Source: Allobosea robiniae (GTDB taxonomy: Bacteria; Pseudomonadota; Alphaproteobacteria; Rhizobiales; Beijerinckiaceae). From it: a stretch of 64,000 nucleotides of DNA. The notes below the pieces were generated by a model. It was not told the origin of the DNA. It saw only the letters and a program-made list of their open reading frames with translations, and did not search any database. A program made the position numbers and the translations under genes. Shown one piece after another: positions 37,098-46,108 of the stretch (position 1 is the stretch's first letter; every line of letters begins with the position of its first letter). The stretch spans positions 124,001 to 188,000 of the forward strand of contig NZ_FNBZ01000005.1 in the NCBI RefSeq assembly GCF_900102525.1, given 5' to 3'.

Positions 37098-37373
37098 AAA
37101 CCTGCCTACTCCGGCCAGACATCCCGGCACATGAAGGGCTTCGACGGGTGGCCCCATCAGATCATTTTCTTCATGTGGGCGGACCCCGCTTCGCTCGACG
37201 GCGCCCCGGAATCCGCCAGGGACCATCGGATGATCCGACGCCGACGTCTGGTGCTAATCCAAGGTGCCAAAGGACGCAAACCTTACGGAGTGTGACGAAG
37301 AGCGATACGACAGCCTCGCAAAGGCGCGAGCCCTGCCGATAAGGTCAAATTGCATGGCCCGTAACAGCCTCCG
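37098..37373. other. Intergenic region upstream of FkbM gene
   Basis: About 275 bases, followed by the cysNC terminator hairpin. The composition is less GC-rich in its right half. It should contain the FkbM promoter on the minus strand, but I saw no convincing boxes and no reading frame worth calling. Confidence 0.4.
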
Positions 37374-37418
37374 GAGCCGGATGCGAAAAAACGCTTCCGA
37401 CTTTTTCGTATCCGGCTC
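37374..37418 (-). terminator. Rho-independent-type hairpin after cysNC
   Basis: A 17-bp inverted repeat (37374-37390 with 37402-37418, one G-U type mismatch) around an 11-base loop. The arms end in A5/T5 next to the loop. It starts at the cysNC stop codon itself, so it should terminate the OPX-cysD-cysNC transcript. The unusual feature is that the U-run is inside the stem. Confidence 0.6.
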
Positions 37419-39322
37419 TAGGTGGCAATACCCTGCTCCACCAGGAAGCGCACGATGCGATCGGCCAGCTCGTCCGCTCCGTATCGGCTGGTATCGAGGT
37501 GAAGGTCCGGCGCGCTCGGCTGCTCGTAGGCGGAATCGAGGCCTGTGAAGTTCCGAATCTCGCCGCGCCGGGCCTTGGCGTAGAGGCCCTTGGGATCGCG
37601 CTGCTCGCAGATGTCGAGCGGCGCATCGACGAATATCTCGAAGAACGGCGTGCCGGCCAGACGCTCGCGCACCATGGCGCGATCGGCTGCGAAGGGCGAG
37701 ATGAAGCTGCACAGCACGATCAGCCCCGCATCCACCATCAAACGCGCGACTTCGGCGACCCGGCGCAGGTTCTCGACACGGTCGCCCTCGGTGAAGCCGA
37801 GATCGCGGTTGAGCCCGAGGCGGACATTGTCGCCGTCGAGCAGGATTGTCAGCTTACGCTTCGCATGCAGCCTGCGTTCCAGACCGTCCGCAATGGTCGA
37901 TTTCCCCGCCCCGGACAGGCCGGTCAACCAGAGCACCGCGCCCTTCTGCCCGAGCAGATCCTCGCGCGCCTTGCGATCGATCGTCAGAGCCTGCGCAAAA
38001 AGGTTGCTGCCGCGGTCGAGGGCGTTGCGCACCATGCCTGCCGCGACGGTCTCGCCCGTCGCCCGGTTGATCAGCAGGAACCCGCCGGTGGCCGGGCATT
38101 GGGCATAGCTGTCGAAGGCGATCATCCCGGGCGTCGCCAGGTGACAGATCGCGATCTCGTCGCGCGTGATCTCGGTGGCCGCGATGCGGGCTCCGCTGAT
38201 GATGTCGAGCTTGCCCCGGATCGCGGTCACCGTCACCGCACTCGTCAGGGTTCCAAGGCGCAACTCGTAATCCCGCCCGGCGAACAGGGACGGCTCGGCG
38301 AACCAGACCACATGGGCCGAAAAATGACTGGAGCAGGCGGGGGCGCCCGGTCCGGACCAGAGCAGGTCGCCACGGCCGAGATCGATCTCCGGAGTCAGGG
38401 TCACGGCCACGGCCGTTCCCGCTTCGGCGCGCTCAACAGGGCCTTCGCTGCCGATCAGGCGCTGGATGACAGCTTCGGCACCACCGACGGCAACCTTGAT
38501 GCGGTCGCCCAAGGACAGCCCCCCCGCCGCGATCGTGCCGGTGTAGAGGCGCTCGCCCTCCGGCGTGCGGCTCATGCCCTGGATCGGCAGGCGCAAACTC
38601 GCTTCGCCGTCGCTCCGGGGGACCTCGAGCTGTTCGAGATACTGCAGGAGCGTGACACCCTGGTACCAGGGCATCGCGGCACTGATGCTCACGACATTGT
38701 CGCCGCGGCGGGCGGATATCGGAATTGCGACCATATCAAGCTGCAGATGCTTCGCTGCCAGAGCGAACTCCTCGACGATTTGACCCAGGCGCGCTTGCGA
38801 GAAGCCGACGCCGTCCATCTTGTTGACGGCCAGGACGACGTGCCGGATGCCGAGAATGCTGCAGATCGCAGCATGCCTGAAGGTCTGCGGCCGGAGGCCG
38901 CGAACGGCATCGACCAAGATGATCCCAACCTCGCATTGCGAGGCTCCGGTAGCCATGTTGGCGGTATATTGCTCGTGGCCGGGCGTGTCGGCGATGATGA
39001 AATCGCGTCTCGCGGTCGACATGTAGCGATAGGCGACATCGATCGTGATGTTACGCTCGCGCTCGGCTTCCAGCCCATCCGTCAGCAGGGCGAAGTCGAT
39101 CTCGCCATCGGCGGCACCGTAGCGGCGGGAATCCGCCGCAAGAGCCACGCGCTGGTCGTCGGGAACGGCACCCGATTCGTAAAGCAGGCGCCCGATCAGG
39201 GTCGACTTGCCATCATCGACCGCTCCACAGGCCAGAATGCGCAGCGCCGGCGGGCGGGCGGTGGGCAAACCGTGTTCGGTCTCACCGAAGACGGCGTGGT
39301 AGGCCGCGGAAACGGGGTTCAA
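37418..39322 (-). CDS. cysNC: Bifunctional sulfate adenylyltransferase GTPase subunit / APS kinase
   Basis: 634 residues. Residues 1-430 are the CysN GTPase: P-loop 'GAVDDGKST' (33-41), 'DTPGHEQYT' and 'NKMDGV', then two beta-barrel domains. Residues about 455-634 are APS kinase, with P-loop 'GLSGAGKST' (468-476) and '[16 protein letters not shown]' near the end. With CysD it turns sulfate and ATP into APS, then PAPS. Start ATG 39322 overlaps the CysD stop by 4 bp. The fused form is common in rhizobia (NodQ) where PAPS serves sulfotransferases. Here the neighbouring polysaccharide exporter and the sulfotransferase at 16 kb point to sulfated surface molecules rather than to cysteine synthesis alone. 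Confidence 0.95.
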   Translation of the reverse strand: MNPVSAAYHAVFGETEHGLPTARPPALRILACGAVDDGKSTLIGRLLYESGAVPDDQRVALAADSRRYGAADGEIDFALLTDGLEAERERNITIDVAYRYMSTARRDFIIADTPGHEQYTANMATGASQCEVGIILVDAVRGLRPQTFRHAAICSILGIRHVVLAVNKMDGVGFSQARLGQIVEEFALAAKHLQLDMVAIPISARRGDNVVSISAAMPWYQGVTLLQYLEQLEVPRSDGEASLRLPIQGMSRTPEGERLYTGTIAAGGLSLGDRIKVAVGGAEAVIQRLIGSEGPVERAEAGTAVAVTLTPEIDLGRGDLLWSGPGAPACSSHFSAHVVWFAEPSLFAGRDYELRLGTLTSAVTVTAIRGKLDIISGARIAATEITRDEIAICHLATPGMIAFDSYAQCPATGGFLLINRATGETVAAGMVRNALDRGSNLFAQALTIDRKAREDLLGQKGAVLWLTGLSGAGKSTIADGLERRLHAKRKLTILLDGDNVRLGLNRDLGFTEGDRVENLRRVAEVARLMVDAGLIVLCSFISPFAADRAMVRERLAGTPFFEIFVDAPLDICEQRDPKGLYAKARRGEIRNFTGLDSAYEQPSAPDLHLDTSRYGADELADRIVRFLVEQGIAT

Positions 39323-40212
39323 AAATAGCCCTCCCGCTTCTTGGCTTCCATCGAGGCGGCGCCCGCGCCGTCGATCAGTCGGCCCCGCCGCTCGGAAGTC
39401 GTGGCCGCGTCCAGCTCCGCGACCACCTCGGCGACAGTCGCGGCCGGCGATTCGACGGCTCCACAGAGCGGATAGCAGCCGAGGGAGCGGAAGCGGACGG
39501 AACGCATCTCGGGGATCTCGCCCGGCTCCAGCGGCAGGCGCTGGTCATCCACCACAATCAACGAGCCGCCTCGTCGCACCACGGGGCGTGGGCGCGCCAG
39601 ATAAAGAGGTACGATCGGAAGGCCTTCGGCGAGCGTGTAACGCCAGATGTCGCGTTCGCTCCAGTTCGACAGCGGGAAGACCCGCATGGTCTCGCCGGGT
39701 CGCAAATGTGGATTCGCCAGCCGCCAGAATTCCGGGCGCTGGCTGCGTGGCTCCCAGCCATGCTGCGGGCTGCGCAATGAGAACATGCGCTCCTTCGCGC
39801 GGCTCTTCTCCTCGTCGCGTCGCGCTCCGCCGATCGCCGCGTCGAAACCGCCCTGCTCCATGGCCTGCTTGAGCGCATCGGTCTTCATGATGCGCGTATA
39901 GGTGTTCGCGTCGACGGAGAACGGCGTGACGTCGCGCGCGATCCCGTCCCGATTGATGTGCACCTTCAGGTCGAAACTCAAGGCAGCGGCGAACCGATCG
40001 CGAAACGCGATCATCTCGCGGAACTTCCATGTCGTATCGATGTGAAGCAGCGGAAACGGTGGCTTCGCGGGCCAGAACGCCTTGGCAGCCAGATGGACGA
40101 GGACCGTCGAATCCTTGCCGATCGAATAGAGCATGACCGGGCGCCGGAACAGCGCGGCCGTCTCCCGCAGCAGGAAGATCGCCTCCTCCTCGAGCCTCCG
40201 AAGCTGGTTCAC
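39319..40212 (-). CDS. cysD: Sulfate adenylyltransferase subunit 2
   Basis: 297 residues from GTG 40212, which is preceded by an ACGGA-type ribosome site and gives the usual CysD N-terminus ('[11 protein letters not shown]'). An ATG at 40275 in frame would add 21 atypical residues. The PP-loop 'YSIGKDST', '[11 protein letters not shown]', '[15 protein letters not shown]' and the C-terminal '[11 protein letters not shown]' are all standard. It adenylates sulfate, with CysNC supplying the GTP drive. It is similar to nodP of rhizobia. It lies between the export lipoprotein gene and cysNC in one minus-strand unit. Confidence 0.95.
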   Translation of the reverse strand: MNQLRRLEEEAIFLLRETAALFRRPVMLYSIGKDSTVLVHLAAKAFWPAKPPFPLLHIDTTWKFREMIAFRDRFAAALSFDLKVHINRDGIARDVTPFSVDANTYTRIMKTDALKQAMEQGGFDAAIGGARRDEEKSRAKERMFSLRSPQHGWEPRSQRPEFWRLANPHLRPGETMRVFPLSNWSERDIWRYTLAEGLPIVPLYLARPRPVVRRGGSLIVVDDQRLPLEPGEIPEMRSVRFRSLGCYPLCGAVESPAATVAEVVAELDAATTSERRGRLIDGAGAASMEAKKREGYF

Positions 40213-40293
40213 GTTCCGTCTCGTCCAAACACCGCGCGTGGTCGTTCGGCAGCACCGCCGCGAGGCGGCGCCCAAATGATCCGTTCAATCCTG

Positions 40294-41460
40294 CTACTTG
40301 AATCCGGACGCGATGCTAGCGCCTTGCACGACAGGCGAGGTCAGGCTTTGGAAGATGGAGAGCGCCTTCTGCATATCAGTCAGCGGGGCGTTCGAGACGT
40401 AGAGAATATCGCCTCGCTGCATCCGCAGCCCCTGCGCCACAAAGAGGCCGTTGGGGTCGCGCAGGTTCACGCGATAAACAACCGGGATCAGGCGGCCCTG
40501 GCCGAGAAGCGGGCTATCCGGCTTGATCCTGCGCAGCATCTCGGCAGATTCGAAGCGGTACAGGAACACGCCTTCCGGATTCGCGCGGAAGTCGAGCAGT
40601 CCACCGGATTTGGCGATCGCCTGCGCCAGATTCATGGCGTCGGCGTTGAACGGGATTTCGGCGTTCTGGCCCGTGGCGCCCGCAGCTATGAAGGTCCGCG
40701 GATTGCGCACCAGCGTCAGCGTATCGCCACCGCGTAGATAGATATTCTCGCGAGGATTGTTGACGATCGTGATCATCGGTACAGCGAGCGTGCGCGAGCC
40801 GCGGGTGAGTCGGATTTCCGTTTCATTGACAGGTGCACGGATGCCGCCAGCGGCAGCGATGACCTCAAGGATTCGGTCGCCTTTGTTGGATAAGGGAATC
40901 CGCCCACCAGCCGCCACCTCGCCGGTCACGGCGACCGTGCTGCTGATCGGCCGGCTGAGCGTCACCAGGATCTGGGGCTGGATCGCCTTGCCAGCGAGGC
41001 GATCCTGGATCGCCGCCTCTACCTGGGCGGTCGTCTTACCGGCGACGCTGATGCGCCCGGCATATGGCACGGAAACCGTCCCGTCGCGGGCGACCGCCTG
41101 CTCGGGAATGGTCGCGGTGCGCGATCCTGGCGTGAAACGATCCGTGGTCAACGGCGCGGAGAAGAGCCCGCCGGCTCCAGCTTCCCAGATCGTGACGGCA
41201 ATGAAGTCACCGATGCCGATTCGGGTCTCAGTCGCTCCGCTGCGATCACCGAAGCTGCCGTTGAAGCTGTCGATTGCGCGCCCATTGATCGCAACCAGCG
41301 AAGCGGGGGTCAGATCGACTAGCTCGAAACCGAAACGCTCGCCGTCGGCAGGTTGAGCAATGATGTCGGCTGCGGACGGACCGCTCGCTGGCAGATTGGA
41401 GCAGCCTGTCAACGCCATGACCGACAAAATCGCAATTAGGCCAACCCGCACTGATCCCAT
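40294..41460 (-). CDS. Outer-membrane polysaccharide export lipoprotein (Wza/OPX type)
   Basis: 388 residues from ATG 41460 (GGAG/GGGAG close upstream). A lipoprotein signal 'GLIAILSVMALTGC' gives the lipid-modified Cys. The polysaccharide-export domain has 'IGIGDFIAVTIWEAG' and 'VPYAGRISVAGKT'. Two SLBB-like repeats follow ('SSTVAVTGEVAAGGRIPL' and 'PRTFIAAGATGQNAEIPF'). It forms the outer-membrane exit for an exo- or capsular polysaccharide. The Wzc/Wzx/Wzy partners are not in the window. It is transcribed with cysD and cysNC downstream, which suggests the exported polymer is sulfated or that sulfation is co-regulated with export. Confidence 0.92.
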   Translation of the reverse strand: MGSVRVGLIAILSVMALTGCSNLPASGPSAADIIAQPADGERFGFELVDLTPASLVAINGRAIDSFNGSFGDRSGATETRIGIGDFIAVTIWEAGAGGLFSAPLTTDRFTPGSRTATIPEQAVARDGTVSVPYAGRISVAGKTTAQVEAAIQDRLAGKAIQPQILVTLSRPISSTVAVTGEVAAGGRIPLSNKGDRILEVIAAAGGIRAPVNETEIRLTRGSRTLAVPMITIVNNPRENIYLRGGDTLTLVRNPRTFIAAGATGQNAEIPFNADAMNLAQAIAKSGGLLDFRANPEGVFLYRFESAEMLRRIKPDSPLLGQGRLIPVVYRVNLRDPNGLFVAQGLRMQRGDILYVSNAPLTDMQKALSIFQSLTSPVVQGASIASGFK

Positions 41461-41827
41461 CTCCCACACACTCCGGCGACTACCATCAATTCGGCCCGCT
41501 TGAAAACGGAACGATGACACTAGAACGGTTTTCGCCTTGAGAGTGTGCTCTCTCGGCATCTCAAGTCGGTTACGAGCACCTGGGTTTGCAGAAACATAAT
41601 TACTAAAATGCCAAGAGTATTTTGCAGCCGGTTCAGCCGGCTTCAGCGCCGCTATTCGACGACAGCAACCCGCGGTAACCAATCCAGGCGGCATAACCAT
41701 CGCCAGCGCGGATCAGAAATAACGATCTCGTCGTCAAGTGGCCGACATCCCTTTAAATTGGTTTACGGTCTCAGCAAAGCTAAGCAAGGGTGTAGCAGCT
41801 CAGGTCCGATGAGGAGACCGTTCAGTC
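41461..41827. other. Divergent intergenic region between export gene and ACP gene
   Basis: About 365 bases with a lower GC content than the flanks. It must hold the promoters of the OPX operon (minus) and of the ACP-ketosynthase pair (plus). A 7-bp inverted repeat (CGGTCTC 41766-41772, GAGACCG 41814-41820) brackets the last 50 bases and its right arm overlaps the GAGGAG ribosome site of the ACP gene. No reading frame looks real. Confidence 0.45.
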
Positions 41828-42127
41828 ATGACAGGCGAGACACCCAGGCTCACGCTCGATTTTTTGATCGGGATGCTGAAGCAGGTTATCGAGCAAAATT
41901 CATCGCGCGATTCCAGAAAAATCACGAGCGCGACTTGGGGACCGGAGACCTTGCTGGAGGACACCGGCTTCAACTCTTATGATTTCGTCGAAATGATATT
42001 CAAACTTGAAGATCATTTCGACATCGAGATCGACTACAATGCCAACAACAACATCAACGACGTGAAGACGATCGGCGAGCTCTACAACGAAATCCTAAAG
42101 CTGCTGGCAAACAAGCAGGCGGCATGA
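41828..42127 (+). CDS. Acyl carrier protein (NodF-like)
   Basis: 99 residues. The attachment site is Ser50 in 'DTGFNSYDFVEM', where the usual Asp before Ser is Asn. Helix II continues 'FKLEDHFDIEIDYNAN'. The 4-bp overlap (42124-42127) with the ketosynthase gene makes a coupled ACP-KS pair, the same arrangement as NodF-NodE, which makes special unsaturated acyl chains for Nod factors. Base composition is lower in GC than neighbours, so it may have been acquired. Its product is likely a modified acyl chain for an envelope lipid. Confidence 0.85.
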   Translation: MTGETPRLTLDFLIGMLKQVIEQNSSRDSRKITSATWGPETLLEDTGFNSYDFVEMIFKLEDHFDIEIDYNANNNINDVKTIGELYNEILKLLANKQAA

Positions 42128-43323
42128 CGCGTATCGTCGTTTCAGGCCTCGGCATCGCTTCGCCAATCGGCAACGACACCGGCAGCTTCTGGCAGTCTCT
42201 GCTGACCGGAAGCGGGAATTTCAAGGAAGCCTCGGCCTTGCCGGGCAAGGGCATTCGCGTCGCGGAAGTCCAGGGCCAAAGCTTCATGGAGGGGTTGGGC
42301 CTTTCTCCATCGGCTTGTGACCGCAACGCTCTGTTCGCCGTCGCAGCGGCGCGCCAGGCCCTGACAACCGCCGGCCTGGACGCAGGCTTGCCGCGCCCCG
42401 AGCGCGTCGGCGTCATCCTCGGGAATTCCGCCGGCGGGCAATGCAGCACCGATGAACAATATGCCCGGCTCTATACCCAGAACAAGCGACCGCACCCGAT
42501 GACTGTGGCCAAGGTGATGGTGAGTTCTTCCGCCAGCTGGGTATCGATGACATCGGGCGCAACCGGGCCCTGCTTTGTGACGTCAAGCGCCTGCGCCTCG
42601 TCCAGCCACGCTATCGGCACGGCCATGCAGTTCCTGCGCGCCGGCCTTGTCGATATTGTCATTGCCGGGGGTACGGAAGCCCCACTCTCAGCAGGAACCC
42701 TGCTCGCCTGGGACGCCATGAAAATCATGTCGCGTACCGCCTGCCGGCCGTTTGCCCTCGGCCGCGACGGCCTCATGCTCGGTGAAGGTGCCGGCATCCT
42801 CGTGTTGGAGACGGAGACCCATGCTCGCGACCGCGGGCTCATTCCGAAGATCGAGGTCGCTGGCTTCGGCTTCAGCGCCGATGCAGGCGATATTGTCGCG
42901 CCCAATCTCGACGGCATGACGCGCGCCATGTCCCTCGCGCTGGCCGATGCCGGGCTACAGGCTGGCGACGTTGCCTATATCAATGCCCACGGTACCGGGA
43001 CCCGCGCGAATGACCGTGCCGAGACGCAGGCGCTGAAGCGCCTGTTCGGCGACCGGCCCGTGCCCCCGACATCATCGATCAAGGGCGTAACCGGCCACGC
43101 GCTTGGCGCCGCCGGAGCCTTCGAGGCGATTGCAACGATTATGGCGATCGAGAACGGCATCGCCCCGCCGACTGCCAATTTTGACGCACCAGACCCGGAG
43201 TGCGACATCGACTGCATACCTCATCAGAGCCGTGTGATGCCAATTCCGGTCGCCATGTCGAATTCCTTCGCATTCGGCGGCCTCAATACCGCACTGATCT
43301 TCAGGGGAACGCGCTTAAGTTAA
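42124..43323 (+). CDS. Beta-ketoacyl-ACP synthase II-like (NodE/FabF family)
   Basis: 399 residues, thiolase fold. The Cys-His-His triad is visible: Cys157 in 'TSSACASSS', the His of 'NAHGTGT' and the His of 'IKGVTGHALGAAGA'. It elongates acyl-ACP with malonyl-ACP. Coupled to the ACP ahead of it, it is best read as a dedicated elongation pair rather than as housekeeping FabF, which normally sits with fabG/acpP. There is no link by overlap to the PKS locus 15 kb away, so whether they serve the same lipid is unknown. A hairpin terminator follows at 43358. Confidence 0.9.
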   Translation: MTRIVVSGLGIASPIGNDTGSFWQSLLTGSGNFKEASALPGKGIRVAEVQGQSFMEGLGLSPSACDRNALFAVAAARQALTTAGLDAGLPRPERVGVILGNSAGGQCSTDEQYARLYTQNKRPHPMTVAKVMVSSSASWVSMTSGATGPCFVTSSACASSSHAIGTAMQFLRAGLVDIVIAGGTEAPLSAGTLLAWDAMKIMSRTACRPFALGRDGLMLGEGAGILVLETETHARDRGLIPKIEVAGFGFSADAGDIVAPNLDGMTRAMSLALADAGLQAGDVAYINAHGTGTRANDRAETQALKRLFGDRPVPPTSSIKGVTGHALGAAGAFEAIATIMAIENGIAPPTANFDAPDPECDIDCIPHQSRVMPIPVAMSNSFAFGGLNTALIFRGTRLS

Positions 43324-43357
43324 TAGCTTTCAACAAGCGAGCACCAAACACACGTAA

Positions 43358-43389
43358 TTGGGCGCCTAGAAGAATTTCTCGGCGCCCAA
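43358..43389 (+). terminator. Terminator-like hairpin after the ketosynthase
   Basis: A perfect 9-bp inverted repeat, TTGGGCGCC and GGCGCCCAA, with a 14-base loop, 34 bp after the ketosynthase stop. Only a poor T-run follows, so termination may be weak or factor-assisted. Confidence 0.5.
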
Positions 43390-43476
43390 ATCTTAGAGCC
43401 CAACCCGAATAGAGCTCAGCGGTTTCAGCGGATTGTGTTTCCGTCAGGTTACGAGATCACCCACAGAAAGCCCTGG

Positions 43477-43701
43477 TTAGCGTGTATGTCTCAACGCGAC
43501 GCTGGACTTTTCCATCCCGATCTCCACACCCCCCTCCTCCAGTGCGAGTTTGATTCCGCGCAGGTTGTTATGGGTCGGCACGCGCCTGCTTTTCTCGAAG
43601 TCGCGGATGGTTGAAAGGCCGAGATGAGCGGCCTTGGCGAGCTCTTGCTGGCTCCAATCGAGGAGCGCACGGGCAGCGCGACACTGGGCTGGTGTGATCA
43701 T
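43477..43701 (-). CDS. Small XRE-family HTH regulator
   Basis: 74 residues, almost all HTH: 'ITPAQCRAARALLDWSQQEL', 'HLGLSTIRDFEK', 'NLRGIKLALEEGGVE'. This short form is widespread in alphaproteobacteria and often sits near phage or plasmid genes. It is divergent from the phage-like run that starts at 43.8 kb, 115 bp away, so it may be the repressor of that cassette. Confidence 0.85.
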   Translation of the reverse strand: MITPAQCRAARALLDWSQQELAKAAHLGLSTIRDFEKSRRVPTHNNLRGIKLALEEGGVEIGMEKSSVALRHTR

Positions 43702-43818
43702 GCTTCCGACATAGCCTGATCAGCGCTTTTCGTCGAGCGTCGACTTTTCCAGTTGACTGATAGCCCCATAGGAAGGGAACCGTCCTTTACCGACGATTTT
43801 CGTTGCTGGAGGACGATG

Positions 43819-44124
43819 ATGACCCTGATCCTAGAGTTCGAGCGCAAGCTCATTTTCTACAAACCCGGCATCCTGCGCTACGCCATGCGGCAAGCGGGGC
43901 CAGAGTTTTCTGCTGCGCAAAATCAGACGCAACGACGCCAGCTGCTCTCGCATTCACTCAAGCGCGGATGGGCTGAGGCTCGAGCTGAGCTGGAGGCGTT
44001 CCAGCGGCTGCAGGCGCTTAAACCAGAACGCCATGCCGAGCCGTCTTCCCATCACACGAGCTTCGGGGCCGCTTCGTCGCACACAGCCTCCCCAATAGCC
44101 TCCGGCTATTGCCGGCTTCACTGA
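43819..44124 (+). CDS. Hypothetical protein, first gene of phage-like run
   Basis: About 101 residues from ATG 43819, which has a perfect GGAGGA five bases upstream (ATG 43816 is also possible). It is charged and helical at the N-terminus ('LILEFERKLIFYKPGILRYA'), then becomes low in complexity. I do not recognise a family. The strong ribosome site and the position 9 bp before the next small gene support it as real. A role with the ERF/YqaJ recombination genes is possible. Confidence 0.5.
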   Translation: MTLILEFERKLIFYKPGILRYAMRQAGPEFSAAQNQTQRRQLLSHSLKRGWAEARAELEAFQRLQALKPERHAEPSSHHTSFGAASSHTASPIASGYCRLH

Positions 44125-44133
44125 GGGATGGCC

Positions 44134-44322
44134 ATGAACTCCGCATTGCGACCCCGTTTGCTCGTGACCTCGCAGTCGCCGCCGAGCGAGATGAAGGTTG
44201 AGCCCCTGCCCTCAACCTCTCGTCTCAGCCCAGCCGAGCTCGCCCAATCCTACCGAACCTGGTGGTTCGGCCCGGCGCGCACCGTATCCCGCGATCATCA
44301 CACCGCGAGGGCCAGGCGATGA
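44134..44322 (+). CDS. Small hypothetical protein
   Basis: About 62 residues from ATG 44134 (GAGG seven bases before; ATG 44128 is an alternative). Its TGA overlaps the ATG of the ERF gene (44319-44322), which argues that it is translated. No domain is recognised. 'AELAQSYRTWWFGPARTVS' is the only patterned stretch. Confidence 0.45.
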   Translation: MNSALRPRLLVTSQSPPSEMKVEPLPSTSRLSPAELAQSYRTWWFGPARTVSRDHHTARARR

Positions 44323-45059
44323 CGAGCGCATCGCGCCATCGGCGCTCTTCCGCAGGTGTTCGGCTGACCGAGTTGCGCCCTGCCCCTACGATCACCCCAT
44401 TGAGCCTATTGAGTTCCGCGCTCGACCGCGGCGCGGACGAACACGTCCTGGCACATTTGATCGGTTTGCATGAACGCAGCCGCGCGGATGATGCGCGCTG
44501 CGCATTTGAGGCTGCGCTCGCGGCGGCCAAGGCCGAGCTCCCGGTGATCGCCAAGACCCAGATCGCCAGCATCGGCATCAAGCACTATCGGCATGAGGAT
44601 CTGGCCGAGATTGCCCGCACCATCGGACCGGTCCTCGGTCGTCACGGTCTGGCCTACCGGTTCCGGTCGAGGACCGAAGGCGAACTGGTGACGCTGACCT
44701 GCGTGATCTCGCATCGTGATGGTTACAGCGAGGACAACAGCCTTTCGGCCGGAGCTGATCACAGCGGCGAGAAGAACGCGATCCAAGCGATCGGCTCGAC
44801 GCTGACCTATCTGCAGCGGATGACGCTGAAGGCGGCGCTGGGTCTCGCCGCTGCTGATGATGATGACGGCAAGGCCGCCGGAACTGGCCAGACCATCACC
44901 CGCCAGCAGGTTCGCGAACTGCTGGGTCTGATTGAAGAGGTGGGAGCCGAAGCGGACGCCCTGCTGCGCTTCTTCAAGATCAAAGCCTTTGCCGAACTAC
45001 CAGCACGCCGCTTCCGGCAGGCGCTGGTGATGCTCAACGACAGGAAGGGACGGGCCTGA
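44319..45059 (+). CDS. ERF-family single-strand annealing protein
   Basis: 246 residues from ATG 44319. The ERF superfamily core is recognisable: 'FEAALAAAKAELPVI', 'RHEDLAEIARTIGPVLGRHGL', 'LTCVISHRDGYSED', and the signature 'NAIQAIGSTLTYLQRMTLKAALGL'. It anneals complementary single strands in phage recombination. It overlaps the small gene upstream by 4 bp and is 2 bp from a YqaJ nuclease gene. The two make a Red-like pair (annealase plus exonuclease). Confidence 0.9.
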   Translation: MTSASRHRRSSAGVRLTELRPAPTITPLSLLSSALDRGADEHVLAHLIGLHERSRADDARCAFEAALAAAKAELPVIAKTQIASIGIKHYRHEDLAEIARTIGPVLGRHGLAYRFRSRTEGELVTLTCVISHRDGYSEDNSLSAGADHSGEKNAIQAIGSTLTYLQRMTLKAALGLAAADDDDGKAAGTGQTITRQQVRELLGLIEEVGAEADALLRFFKIKAFAELPARRFRQALVMLNDRKGRA

Positions 45060-45061
45060 CC

Positions 45062-45685
45062 ATGCTCGAGATCATCAACTGCACACAAGGCTCACCTGAG
45101 TGGCTGCAAGCGCGCCTGGGCATCCCGACCGCCTCCGAGTTCGCCTCGATCCTGACCAAGGGACGTGGCGGCGCCGAAAGTCGCACCCGGCAGACCTACC
45201 TCTACAAGCTCGCTGGCGAACGACTGACCGGTGAGGTGATGGAGAGCTTCATCTCTGCGCATATGGAACGCGGCAAGCTGATGGAGGAGGAAGCACGCAG
45301 CGCCTATAGCTTCGTCACCGGCCTGGATTGCGAGACCGTCGGGTTCTTGCGCCGCGGGCAAGCCGGCGCCTCGCCCGATGCGCTGATCGGGCAGAACGGC
45401 CTGCTCGAGATCAAGACCAAGCTGCCGCATCTCCTGATTGAGGCCTTGCTCAAGGGCGAGTTCCCGCCCGAGCACAAGGCTCAGTGCCAGGGACAGCTCT
45501 GGATCGCCGAGCGCGAATGGCTCGATCTCGCGATCTATTGGCCGGGTTTGCCGATCATGATCACCCGGGCTCATCGCGACGAGACATTCATCAACGAACT
45601 CAGCGCGGCCGTCGCCCAATTCAATCAAGAACTCGATCGAGCCGTCGCGCAGGTTGCCGCCTACGGTCAGATGGAGGCCGCCTGA
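45062..45685 (+). CDS. YqaJ-type viral exonuclease (lambda Exo family)
   Basis: 207 residues. 'CTQGSPEWLQARLGIPTASEF' is the typical N-terminus, and the PD-(D/E)XK core is 'GASPDALIGQNGLLEIKTK' with Asp and Glu-x-Lys. It resects double-strand ends for the annealase encoded just before it. The stop shares a base with the next start (TGATG). Confidence 0.92.
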   Translation: MLEIINCTQGSPEWLQARLGIPTASEFASILTKGRGGAESRTRQTYLYKLAGERLTGEVMESFISAHMERGKLMEEEARSAYSFVTGLDCETVGFLRRGQAGASPDALIGQNGLLEIKTKLPHLLIEALLKGEFPPEHKAQCQGQLWIAEREWLDLAIYWPGLPIMITRAHRDETFINELSAAVAQFNQELDRAVAQVAAYGQMEAA

Positions 45686-46080
45686 TGAGCGGGCGCCGCG
45701 AGTTCACCCGCAGCCAGAAAGTCGCCATGCTCAAGCGCGCCATGGACTTGCGCGGCTGTATCCGCTGCGAGGGTTGCGGCCTTAATGTATCCGGCAAGGT
45801 CGTGGAATTCGACCACGTCATCCCGGAAGCTCTCATCCTCGACAAGACGCGAGAGCTTTCTATCGACGACGGTCGTGTTCTCGGCCGGGACTGCTGTCAT
45901 CGCGCACCAGGTGCCAAGACCGCTCGCGATCTGGCCGCGATCGCCGAGGCCAAACGTCGAGAAGCCCGCCATCTCGGGATCAAACCGATTGCTTCGCGCG
46001 GGTTCAACCGAGCGCCGCCGCAGATGAAGGCCTCCCGCCCCCTCGCCAAGCCAGCGAATTGGCGCCGCGACGATCACTGA
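45685..46080 (+). CDS. HNH endonuclease-like protein
   Basis: 131 residues from ATG 45685. Cys pairs ('CIRCEGC') and 'VVEFDHVIPEAL' form an HNH/treble-clef nuclease site, followed by 'RVLGRDCCHRAPGAKT'. In phages such small HNH proteins assist terminase cutting or restart replication. It is the third gene of the recombination run and overlaps the exonuclease stop by 1 bp. Confidence 0.75.
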   Translation: MSGRREFTRSQKVAMLKRAMDLRGCIRCEGCGLNVSGKVVEFDHVIPEALILDKTRELSIDDGRVLGRDCCHRAPGAKTARDLAAIAEAKRREARHLGIKPIASRGFNRAPPQMKASRPLAKPANWRRDDH

Positions 46081-46108
46081 TCCCTATTACTTTAAGGAGC
46101 TCGCTTCC

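Noticed and set aside
37499-39328. 609-codon plus-strand frame opposite cysNC
   Set aside because: It mirrors an unambiguous CysNC; Arg/Asp/Gly-rich composition is typical of antisense frames.
41828-43323. Nodulation genes
   Set aside because: The ACP-ketosynthase pair and CysD/CysNC resemble NodFE and NodPQ, but no nodABC or nod box was seen, so a Nod factor locus is not supported.
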